A stretch of DNA of 64,000 nt. Source: Pseudomonas flavescens. GTDB taxonomy: Bacteria > Pseudomonadota > Gammaproteobacteria > Pseudomonadales > Pseudomonadaceae. A model generated the notes under the pieces. It did no database searches and was not told where the DNA came from. It saw only the letters and a list, made by a program, of their open reading frames with translations. Position numbers and translations under genes: made by a program. Below are positions 9,565-17,772 of this stretch, piece by piece. The stretch covers positions 992,001 to 1,056,000 of the forward strand of contig NZ_JACBYV010000001.1 in the NCBI RefSeq assembly GCF_013408425.1, read 5' to 3'. Every line of letters begins with the position of its first letter. The first letter of the stretch is position 1.

Positions 9565-10077
9565 ATGACTGGCCAAATATCACGCGATGCACCCATGACG
9601 TCCTGGCTGCCCGACCAACCTATTCCGCGCCCCGATATTGTGATGTACGCAGAGTTCGAGAATTATCGAGAGAACGTGCCGGAGGGGTGGACGATCGAAG
9701 ATGTCGAGTTCCTCTGGTGGGCTGCTGCTGCATGCCTCGATTACCAGGCGCTACGTGAGGAGCTGGAGGAGGCTATCAGGGAGGGCTACGACCCAGGATG
9801 TTTCCGTTACTCTCCTATTGCTGATTTGGATGGCAATGGTAGATACCCGTTCACGATCTTTAAATTGCTGCGTGAAATTCTTCCTGTAGGTGCCCTGTTG
9901 GCAGTGGACGATGAGTCTCAAAAAGGGTGTGAGGAGATCTGCGAAGTGCTCGGCAGCTTTATCATTCAGAACCAGATTTGGCACTTTCTTACGTCGAAGG
10001 TGCTGATCCTCGTGCCTGTTGAGGTACTTCCTGATCGCCTACGTGATTTGCGATTCAGTGCTGACCTTGGGCTTTGA
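9565..10077 (+). CDS. Hypothetical 170-residue protein
   Basis: An acidic soluble protein with no recognised domain. It contains a Trp-rich motif (VEFLWWAAAACLDY, about residues 47-60) and an acidic helix (REELEEAIREGYD). There is no signal peptide or clear membrane span. Its ATG at 9565 lies just after an overlapping ATG in another frame that terminates at once, and AAGAGA lies upstream. It stands alone on the plus strand and converges with the Gabija-like genes. Confidence 0.55.
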   Translation: MTGQISRDAPMTSWLPDQPIPRPDIVMYAEFENYRENVPEGWTIEDVEFLWWAAAACLDYQALREELEEAIREGYDPGCFRYSPIADLDGNGRYPFTIFKLLREILPVGALLAVDDESQKGCEEICEVLGSFIIQNQIWHFLTSKVLILVPVEVLPDRLRDLRFSADLGL

Positions 10078-10176
10078 CCGCTAGAAGCCAGGGCGTCTGA
10101 CGTGATTAGCGTCAGAGGTCGCTCGGATTCAGGCAGGGCAGTCACGTTCACCATTGAGAGTTTTAGCTCAGAGGTA

Positions 10177-10198
10177 CGCAAGCCGTTTTAGGCTTGCG
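10177..10198. terminator. Candidate hairpin between convergent genes
   Basis: CGCAAGCC and GGCTTGCG form an eight-base-pair stem with a six-base loop between the genes ending at 10077 (plus) and 10245 (minus). It lacks a strong T tract on either side, so it could be a bidirectional terminator or simply a stable RNA hairpin. Confidence 0.45.
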
Positions 10199-10244
10199 GC
10201 TTAATTCGTATCCAATCGAAAGATCATGAGTTATGCCAAGTGCT

Positions 10245-11912
10245 TTATCCACCAGGCAGGTCTCCTGTCAGGTGCCTGGTCACATGGGGAACGAACTCGT
10301 GATGAGGTGTGCGGTTTTCCTTCCATTGTCCCGCTGCCCCTTTAGGTTTTGGCCGGTAGTCTGCAGTCGTGATGAACAAACGTTCTTTAGCCCGCGAGAC
10401 GCCCACGAAAAAGACGCAACGCTCGTCCTTGATTTTCGCCCAGTAAGCTTGCTTCTCAACGGCTAGCAAAATGACGGTATTGAACTCCAGTCCTTTGCTT
10501 TTATGGATGGTGAGAAAGCGCACGGCTTGATTGTCCGAAAGGCGAGCAAGCGCGTGAGCAATGGTGCCTTCGCTAACGAGTAGAGTACGGATGCGATCTC
10601 GAATATCTCGAACTACCTCATGCAAGCGCGGGGTAGATTCGTAGTCCCCTGATAGTGCGGTGAGCATCGGATAGCCCACGCCGTTAAGAAACGCAGAAGT
10701 ATGTGTCCACCAGTCTACGTATGGCGTATCTGTTTTACTTGCTGCCTTAACTAGGCGGAGCTGACTGCGATATATGGTTTCGAACAGCATGTGAAGCTGA
10801 TCTCGGCTTGCCTCATCGTAGGGGGTGAATAGATCCATGAGGCGTGACCATGCATCTGACTCGCCCTTCCCATACAGGCAGGTGATGTAGTCGATAACCA
10901 GGCGCACTGCTGGCTCCTTCAACAAGTCCTGAAGGTCACTGTCATTCCTTGAGGCTACACCTCTATTTGCCAGTTGGCTCATCAGCTCAGAGCAGTAGTC
11001 ATCAACCTGCCTGGGGACAAGCACCGCTATTTCACTTGGAGGAACACCCGATTCAATCCAGTGGAGAACGCTGTCCGCAACCACTCCGGCCTCTTGAGTG
11101 GAGTGCTGGAAGTTAGCCGCTAAAACCTCGCCATCTTGTCCTGCGGTCAATTCTGCGGGTGTCACTGCCGTAGGGTCGATTTCCCTGATGATCTCATTCT
11201 GAACACGGCGCAGAGTGGGTTGTGATCTGAAATTAACGTACAGATGAAGGGGAAGGGCACCGAAGTCGTCGGTGTAGATCTTGAAAATTCCTTCTAGCGC
11301 ACCGGCCCACCCCATGATCATTTGCTTGCTATCCCCGACCGCCGTGAGGCGAATATCGGTGTTGAGGAAGACCAGCTTGATGAGTTCGTACTGATCTCTG
11401 GTGCAGTCCTGGAATTCGTCGAGGAATACGTGCGCATAGGTTTTTCGGATTGCATTACGAGCAATCTCACTGCGCTCTATGATTTTGATGGCAAGGGGAA
11501 GGAGCTGCTTGAAGGTAATTTGCTTGCCTGGAATCGGATCGGCACCGATGGTGTAATCAGGGCTTAAGTCTTCATCCAGGATGGGCCGGAATTTATCAAT
11601 GATTCGTTTGGCAAAGCCATGGAAGGTCACGCTGTCGAACCTTGAGGCGTAATCCCATCCACATCGAAGCTGAATCCTCTCCTTGAGGTTACGGCTAGCG
11701 TCGGTCTTGAACGACACCGCCAGAATTCGCTTGGGGTAGCGGCAGTTGTTGGTTCTCAACAGATAGTCAGCTCGTTGAGCGAGGACTTCCGTCTTACCGG
11801 CTCCGGGCCCGGCGGTTAGAAGGATGGATTGACCGAGTTCGTTCACTACGCTCCGTGCGATCTTGTCGAGATGTACACCTGGCGAAGGCGCCCACTGATC
11901 GTTCGAGATCAT
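10245..11912 (-). CDS. gajB: UvrD-like superfamily 1 helicase, GajB-like
   Basis: In Gabija systems GajB is the helicase-like partner of the GajA nuclease and helps trigger DNA cutting on phage infection. This 555-residue protein has Walker A GPGAGKT (35-41), Walker B DEFQD (165-169), motif III AVGDSKQMIMGWAGA (191-205), a late motif FLTIHKSKGLEFNTVILL and the C-terminal motif VGVSRAKERLFIT. The length fits GajB rather than full UvrD (about 720). Its ATG overlaps the stop of the nuclease gene by four bases, so the two are translated together. The symbol is by family resemblance; a sequence search would be needed to separate Gabija from other OLD-helicase pairs. Confidence 0.8.
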   Translation of the reverse strand: MISNDQWAPSPGVHLDKIARSVVNELGQSILLTAGPGAGKTEVLAQRADYLLRTNNCRYPKRILAVSFKTDASRNLKERIQLRCGWDYASRFDSVTFHGFAKRIIDKFRPILDEDLSPDYTIGADPIPGKQITFKQLLPLAIKIIERSEIARNAIRKTYAHVFLDEFQDCTRDQYELIKLVFLNTDIRLTAVGDSKQMIMGWAGALEGIFKIYTDDFGALPLHLYVNFRSQPTLRRVQNEIIREIDPTAVTPAELTAGQDGEVLAANFQHSTQEAGVVADSVLHWIESGVPPSEIAVLVPRQVDDYCSELMSQLANRGVASRNDSDLQDLLKEPAVRLVIDYITCLYGKGESDAWSRLMDLFTPYDEASRDQLHMLFETIYRSQLRLVKAASKTDTPYVDWWTHTSAFLNGVGYPMLTALSGDYESTPRLHEVVRDIRDRIRTLLVSEGTIAHALARLSDNQAVRFLTIHKSKGLEFNTVILLAVEKQAYWAKIKDERCVFFVGVSRAKERLFITTADYRPKPKGAAGQWKENRTPHHEFVPHVTRHLTGDLPGG

Positions 11913-13828
11913 TCTGGAGACTCGTCCAGCTTCGCGATGACTCTATCTGCTAGCCGGCTCAGCGATGGAGGGAGAGAGGCCAGTAACTCTGGGTCAGAAA
12001 GATTGCCTAGTGCATCAAGGTGAGCTGCTGGCTTGCTGCTCAGTTTGAACAGTTTGTGGTACGCCGCGAACAGTTGTTGCTCTGTTGCGTCGTACTGCCC
12101 AGGGTTGAAGTGGCTTTTGCCAAGGACGGTCACATAGTCATGTGGAGTAGGGGGCGTTGACACAGCACCAAAGGCGTTGGGGAAAGCCTTGAGCATGGCG
12201 AAGTCCAGATCCAAAGGTTCCGAGAAGAAAACGTCGCGTGCTTCTAGATCGGCAAATAGATCGCAATCTTTGTCAAACCAATGATGTGTTCTCACCAGCA
12301 CGTCTGCATCATTCCACGTGTGGCGCTCCCAGTGCTGAGGAAGGCTGCGAGCGGGGGCAAATTCATCCAGTTGGTCACGGACATATCCTACCCGCCCCCA
12401 ACCGCCTTGATGGCGTCCTACATCAAGGTCGAGCAGGGTGATGTGGGGTGTGCCAATGGCATTGAGCAACCGCCAAAAATGATTAACGTGCCGGCCTCCC
12501 AGCGGAGCAATGGCTACGGCTGACTCGTCGACGGGAGCGCCTTTGGCCTGAAGGATGCGGGGGAGCACGATCTCCTCACTGTCCCCTTCGCCAAGCACCA
12601 CCAAGCGTGCGAAATAGAGTTCAGGAAAGGCCTGTACTGCTTCCCTGACGAACTTGTAGGCGTCACTTCGTTTCTGGGGTAGTGCAATCGTTGAAACATC
12701 TGTCTCACGCCTCGCATTCAGGCGCAGGTATCGAATGTGCTCAGGTTCGACCCTACGTAGCATTGAGGGCGCTTGCGTCGCGATCAGGGCTTGAGCGTCC
12801 ACGCCCACGCAGGATTTGAGCGAACTCACGATGCGCCCCAAGTAATGCGGAGAAAGGCTGTTCTCGGGCTCTTCCACAGCCAGTATCGTGAATGCCGAGG
12901 GCTTCAGTTTCATAGGGTCGAACGATGTGTTTTGCCCCGACCTCACTTCGCGGCCAATGGTCAAAGATGTCAGCACCAACGAGAGGTAGAGCATCGACTT
13001 TTGTCCATCGCTCAGCCGAGCATAATCCACTTGGCTTTCACCATGTCCAGGGCTGAAGGAAATCGAGAGGTGTCTCAGGATCGCCTCGATTTCAGAGTTC
13101 GCAAAGGTGAGCGATGGAGAAGCGAAGAAGTCTCCTCTATGCAGTTGCTGCCAGGCGCCACTGAGGCTGTTACTCAGAGCCTTGATCGACTCATTGCTCG
13201 ACAAACAATCTGTGATCTGGTCAGTGAGCTCCTTGATCGAGTCGCGATCGTCGCTCCAATTCACTGCGCGCAGGAGGCGACCTAGCAGCGCAGTCGCGCC
13301 GTAAGCGACATGGTCGGCAGGATCACGGCGGGCTGGCAGATAGTGCAGCTGTATCTCGTCTCTTTCTCGCTTTGCCACCGGTTTGACTGTGGTGGGTTGT
13401 CCGTCCTCGTCCATTCGGGTGACATAGACAAATCGCTCTTCCACATCACCATCAGGATGTAAAACTCCTTCCAATCGAAAACGAATTCGCGGGACATCAC
13501 CTTCCGAGCGCAGCGTCATTTGCGAGAAAAAAGGGGGTACCGTGTCATCGTCTTCGTCATCTACGGTTTCTTCGAAGGTGAAGTCGGCTTCAATCCAAAG
13601 CGTGCGTTGCTCGGGAACCTCCTGCTCATTCAGAGGGACATGGAAGTCTGATCGGCGAAGGCGTCGCAGGGCGGGTTCAAAGCCAAACATGCGTGCTAGT
13701 GCCTGGAGCGTCGCAGTCTTTCCAGCACCGTTAGGCCCGAGAAGATAGGTCACGTCTTCGAAAGTGATCGTGGTGATACCCGGCCCAAATGACTGAAAAC
13801 CGCTGATTCCCAGGCTAAAAAGCTTCAT
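11909..13828 (-). CDS. gajA: OLD-family ATPase with TOPRIM nuclease domain, GajA-like
   Basis: GajA is an ATP-sensing DNA-nicking endonuclease that acts when nucleotide pools fall. The 639-residue protein begins with an ABC-type ATPase: Walker A GPNGAGKT (31-38), signature LSDGQKSM (about 272-279) and Walker B FTILAVEEPENSL (about 313-325), with an H-loop region now reading LIATQAPSML. The C-terminal TOPRIM domain follows, with GEGDSEEI (E414) and LLDLDVGR (DLD 467-469). Architecture and length match the GajA type. It is followed by the helicase gene with an ATGA overlap and preceded, 175 bases away, by a HelD-like gene on the same strand. Confidence 0.82.
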   Translation of the reverse strand: MKLFSLGISGFQSFGPGITTITFEDVTYLLGPNGAGKTATLQALARMFGFEPALRRLRRSDFHVPLNEQEVPEQRTLWIEADFTFEETVDDEDDDTVPPFFSQMTLRSEGDVPRIRFRLEGVLHPDGDVEERFVYVTRMDEDGQPTTVKPVAKRERDEIQLHYLPARRDPADHVAYGATALLGRLLRAVNWSDDRDSIKELTDQITDCLSSNESIKALSNSLSGAWQQLHRGDFFASPSLTFANSEIEAILRHLSISFSPGHGESQVDYARLSDGQKSMLYLSLVLTSLTIGREVRSGQNTSFDPMKLKPSAFTILAVEEPENSLSPHYLGRIVSSLKSCVGVDAQALIATQAPSMLRRVEPEHIRYLRLNARRETDVSTIALPQKRSDAYKFVREAVQAFPELYFARLVVLGEGDSEEIVLPRILQAKGAPVDESAVAIAPLGGRHVNHFWRLLNAIGTPHITLLDLDVGRHQGGWGRVGYVRDQLDEFAPARSLPQHWERHTWNDADVLVRTHHWFDKDCDLFADLEARDVFFSEPLDLDFAMLKAFPNAFGAVSTPPTPHDYVTVLGKSHFNPGQYDATEQQLFAAYHKLFKLSSKPAAHLDALGNLSDPELLASLPPSLSRLADRVIAKLDESPE

Positions 13829-14003
13829 GAAGTGAGATTCCTTTCTGTTTTCCTTGAGATAGCGTTCACACCGATCTCTGGCTAGGAGGTCACATTGTGT
13901 TGCTCAATGTGCCTGATGGGCTGCTTAAGTAGCTAGTCTCTCGGAGACCCCCAGCAGGCTTCGAGAGAACGCTAAGCATACTGGATGCACAGTGCAGCAG
14001 GGC

Positions 14004-16883
14004 CTAAAGTGCCTGCTGAGATTTCTTTGCTGGCGGTGCGCCAATATATCCATATTCCTTATGGTGACAGGAGCCGGGGTCGTTACTGCGATAGTCCGAG
14101 CATCCCCAATATTTGAAGTCAGTCTTGTAGCTCATCTCCCCCCCGCTGACGGGGCAGATCGGTGTCCACCAACCACACGCTGCGTTTACGCACTGCCTGA
14201 ATCGTCCTGCCTTCTCCATCGGCGCATTGCACCTTGAGCAGCTTTTCTCGGTATGGCTGCATAGCGGGTAATTCGTGCAGCCTACGAACTTGTTTCCGGT
14301 AGACCTGTTCGTACGCTCAGTTAGGTGCCCTCGCTTACAGTTCGGGCAATTCACCTCTAAGGCGTGCCGTTGCTGGTTACTGGTCGCAAACTCTTCCAGG
14401 TCTAGTGGGTACTCGTTTTTGACCAGCTCCTGGACGAAGGGCGAGCATTTCCTCATGTCACAGGGGAGGTAGACCCTGTGCTTGGCTCGGGTGAGGGCCA
14501 CGTAAAACAAGCGCCGCTCTTCAGCGTGAGGGAAGAGCTCAAGTTCTGGGAGTAACGCGTCAATGAGAGGGTGGGTGACGATCTGAGAAGGTAGGCCGTA
14601 CTTCCCCTTGGTCAGCCCAAGAACGATGACGTAGTCAGCTTCTTTGCCTTTGGCTCCATGGATCGTGTCTATCAGAAATTGAAGGGCAGGGAAGCGCCAC
14701 TTGAGCTGTGAAAGCTCTTCTTTACCAGGTAGGTCATGTGAGAACCGCGCGAGGAAATAGACAGACGAGTTCGGGAGAGCAATCTGTACGATCCGCTCTG
14801 CAATCTGCAGCCTGGTATCAGCTGGATCAACGTCTGTTCTCATCAGGGAAACTGTAGGAGCTAGTACCTGCTCATGAGATACAACGGTCTTCACCAACTG
14901 CCTGGGATTCTGCGTGACGAAGCGGCTTGCGACTTCACCGATCTGGCTGTTGAAGCGAAAGGTTTTGTCGAGCTCAATGGTGGAGGTAGCGCCGAACTGC
15001 TCTCGGAAGCTTGAGGTGTAGCCGATATCGCTGCCAGCAAACCGATAGATCGACTGCCAGTCATCTCCGACGCAGAACAGCGAAACATTCCCCTTCTTTT
15101 TCCGGAGTGCTTGTACGAGCTGGGCCCGTGATTTGGCGATGTCCTGGAACTCGTCGACGATAATAAATTTCCAAGGGATGCTAAATTTACCCTCGACAAC
15201 ATAGGTTGTAGCCTTAACCACCATGTCGTCGAAATCGACATCATCTTTGAGTTCGGCCTGGTAGGCCTCGAAGATTGGCATTAGGAGCTTCAAGGCTGCT
15301 CCGAGTTGGGGCGTCTTGTTACCCAGGTTTTCGCGCTCCTCGACACTCAAGTTTGCTGCTTTCAGCAGGCTGAGCATCTTCGCCAAAATCTTCGAGAACG
15401 CAGAAATTGCTCCTATCTCTCGAAGGGTTTCGAGCACCGACTCGGGGGGCAATGGATTGAGGCTCACACCCGCCTTGGTGAGTTCCTTCTCCAGCGTGTC
15501 CAACAACAGTCCTTTCTGCTTTTGAGAATGATACGTCTCAAGCAGGGTAGTTCCTGCCAGCTTGTGGACGTTTCGCTTCCAATTCATGTCGTCATGATAT
15601 TTTTGGCGATCAATATAGGGGGCAGTGTTGCCCTGTTCATCGATGCCAAAGTGCTCGATATAGATCCCGTGATCAGGAAGGAAAAAATCGGGGTGGTATG
15701 CACCGCGCGCTTTGGCTTGCTCAGGCGTGTCGAAGCGGGCCTCGTAACGGTATTCAATGCCGTTCTTGAAAAGGAAATTGGCTATATCGCATTCGCCAAA
15801 GCCTTTCACTTTCTCGCCCTTCAGCGTCCGTACATGGTTGTCATTGAGGAACTGGTAGTAGTCGCCTAGCGTCTCGAAATCGAACGGATTGCGCTCGGGA
15901 TGCAGCCACCGCTCGAAGTAGGTGAGAATGAGTTGACGGTATTCTGGATCCTCTTTTTGAAGGCGCTGGAATTCTAGATCAATGAACTTCTCTTTTAGCT
16001 TCTCGTCATCCGCCATCGGACTCAACGACGCTTTCTTTCCTTCTGCCACTGCAACTACGGTACTCCCGAGGGCGTGGAACGTAGCAGTGGTAATCCCTTT
16101 TATGCCGAGGCGTTTTTCGAGCCGCTCTCGCATCTCTGCTGCCGCAGCCCTCCCATAGGCCAGTAGGAGTATTTCTTCAGGCTTAGCCTGACCACTCTGG
16201 ACGAGGAAGGCGACGCGACCCATCACGGTGCTGGTTTTGCCGCTACCAGCCCCCGCGAGTATCAGGTTGTTGTCTTCATCAACGACACAGGCCTCTCGTT
16301 GCCTGGCTGTAAGTGGCTTGCTCTCAACAGTATCGAAGAGATGAGTGTGTCGGGAGAGGGCATTCTGGACGTAACGAATGCGAGATTGCGTGAGCCATGC
16401 ATTCGGGCTCCGAACAAATTCGATGGTTGCACGTAAGAAGCGCTCTTGCTCTTCATCAAGTAGATAGACAGGTGGTTCAGGAGGCAGGATTGAGCGGAGT
16501 CTTTCGAACTCTTGGGCAATGGGAGTCCACTGGGAGCTACGGACGTAGCCGTTCTTGGGGAGGCTGTTCGTGAAGGCCAGCATGCGCGCTCTAATGCTAG
16601 ATAAGCGCGGGAGATACCAGCCTCGAGCGATTAGCGTCCAGATCTCGTCACGCTGATGCGCACGACTGAAGTGGAGTCGAACATCACCTATAGCAGTACG
16701 CAAAACCAGCGTATGACCAATGAGCCGGCGCCCCTTAAAGGGCAACTGCTCGATCTCATGCCAGTTGAATGCTTGAGTGCCTTGGCGGCTAGTGATTTCA
16801 ATGCCGCTGTCTGTGAGCTTGGCTGATCTTGCCGAGGAAAAAAGAAGAGTAGCCCACCAAGGGAAGTGAATAGTCCGTGTCAT
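14004..16883 (-). CDS. HelD-like (DNA helicase IV) protein with embedded nuclease-like domain and zinc fingers
   Basis: Superfamily 1 helicase of 959 residues, longer than E. coli helicase IV (684). The N-terminal 190 residues resemble the HelD N-terminal region. Walker A is GAGSGKT (211-217) after LTARQREA. An insertion at about 360-430 carries a restriction-like pattern: E364, HPDFFLP (D399) and IYIEHFG (E410), with histidine where lysine is usual. Walker B FIIVDEFQD, CVGDDWQSIYRFAGSD and DTIHGAKGKEADYVIV follow. From about residue 845, cysteine pairs such as CPNCKRGHL, CTNYPLC and CSRCNAP form topoisomerase-type zinc fingers. It may be an independent repair or anti-phage helicase-nuclease, or work with the adjacent Gabija-like pair. 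Confidence 0.8.
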   Translation of the reverse strand: MTRTIHFPWWATLLFSSARSAKLTDSGIEITSRQGTQAFNWHEIEQLPFKGRRLIGHTLVLRTAIGDVRLHFSRAHQRDEIWTLIARGWYLPRLSSIRARMLAFTNSLPKNGYVRSSQWTPIAQEFERLRSILPPEPPVYLLDEEQERFLRATIEFVRSPNAWLTQSRIRYVQNALSRHTHLFDTVESKPLTARQREACVVDEDNNLILAGAGSGKTSTVMGRVAFLVQSGQAKPEEILLLAYGRAAAAEMRERLEKRLGIKGITTATFHALGSTVVAVAEGKKASLSPMADDEKLKEKFIDLEFQRLQKEDPEYRQLILTYFERWLHPERNPFDFETLGDYYQFLNDNHVRTLKGEKVKGFGECDIANFLFKNGIEYRYEARFDTPEQAKARGAYHPDFFLPDHGIYIEHFGIDEQGNTAPYIDRQKYHDDMNWKRNVHKLAGTTLLETYHSQKQKGLLLDTLEKELTKAGVSLNPLPPESVLETLREIGAISAFSKILAKMLSLLKAANLSVEERENLGNKTPQLGAALKLLMPIFEAYQAELKDDVDFDDMVVKATTYVVEGKFSIPWKFIIVDEFQDIAKSRAQLVQALRKKKGNVSLFCVGDDWQSIYRFAGSDIGYTSSFREQFGATSTIELDKTFRFNSQIGEVASRFVTQNPRQLVKTVVSHEQVLAPTVSLMRTDVDPADTRLQIAERIVQIALPNSSVYFLARFSHDLPGKEELSQLKWRFPALQFLIDTIHGAKGKEADYVIVLGLTKGKYGLPSQIVTHPLIDALLPELELFPHAEERRLFYVALTRAKHRVYLPCDMRKCSPFVQELVKNEYPLDLEEFATSNQQRHALEVNCPNCKRGHLTERTNRSTGNKFVGCTNYPLCSHTEKSCSRCNAPMEKAGRFRQCVNAACGWWTPICPVSGGEMSYKTDFKYWGCSDYRSNDPGSCHHKEYGYIGAPPAKKSQQAL

Positions 16884-17065
16884 TTGATCCCGCCCCTGAG
16901 CAGCAGAGGCAATTCCTTTTATTCAAGTCGAGCTGCCCCTCACATCACTGGCCGAGTTCTAGGCTGTGGGGCATGGTGGAGCAGCGTAACATCAGTAGCA
17001 GCAGAACACTGTGAGTATTAGGATGGCGCACTCCACGATGGACACAGACGCTAAAGGATTTTTTG

Positions 17066-17608
17066 ATGTCAAAAGCAGAGCAGGCTTTTCAATACTCGAT
17101 CAAAGACGCCGAGGAGCTCCTGGAGCACTTCGACGCACTCAACGCCAACCCCCCGCCCGCCAATGCGGAGGTGCTCAAGCGTGCGGGATTGGTGATGGCC
17201 CTTACCGCCTGGGAAACCTACGTTGAGGATCGTGTTACAGAGGCGCTGACGATCCAGCTCAAGCTGATAAAAGGAAGCCGGTGCGGTGACTTCATGAGCC
17301 AGAAGCTGGAGACCGAACTGAAGCGGTTCAATACACCTGACTCGGCCAAGACCAAGCAGTTATTTTTCGACTACCTCGGCATTGACGTCACTGAAAGCTG
17401 GAGTGGAATGAGCAACAGTGCTCTGGGTAATCGCAAGGCTCTCGATGCTTTGATTGTGAAGCGTGGTCAGGCTGTGCACCGTTCGAAAATTCAGTCCACT
17501 GGTGTTCCAGCCGCACATCTTGTCAAGCGCGATGATCTGGAGAAAGCCATCCGGTTTATGAAGTTGCTCGTGGAAAAAACGGATCAGTGCCTAGATCAAC
17601 AGTTGTAA
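17066..17608 (+). CDS. RiboL-PSP-HEPN-type protein, probable RNase or sensor
   Basis: This 180-residue helical protein resembles the RiboL-PSP-HEPN family. It contains LVMALTAWETYVEDRV near residue 45 and the HEPN R-x4-H catalytic motif as RGQAVH (about residues 133-138). HEPN proteins are typically RNases or toxins in conflict systems. The ATG at 17066 has AGGA upstream and is preferred to the TTG just before it. It lies 164 bases upstream of an ATPase-HNH pair on the same strand and may be part of that cassette. Confidence 0.7.
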   Translation: MSKAEQAFQYSIKDAEELLEHFDALNANPPPANAEVLKRAGLVMALTAWETYVEDRVTEALTIQLKLIKGSRCGDFMSQKLETELKRFNTPDSAKTKQLFFDYLGIDVTESWSGMSNSALGNRKALDALIVKRGQAVHRSKIQSTGVPAAHLVKRDDLEKAIRFMKLLVEKTDQCLDQQL

Positions 17609-17772
17609 TACGCTGGCTCTGTCAGCCTAGCTAATAAGTACTCACCTAACTAGTTAGCCAGTTGAAGCCAGGACGTTGATAGGCCGCCTGACGGATACAG
17701 CGCGGCCAGAGCTAGTTCTGGAATCGCGATTATCGTGGGCTAGTTTTTTACTGGCAGGGTTAAGGAATTAAA

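Noticed and set aside
15306..15869. 187-codon plus-strand frame
   Set aside because: Shadow within the HelD-like gene, with no supporting start signal.
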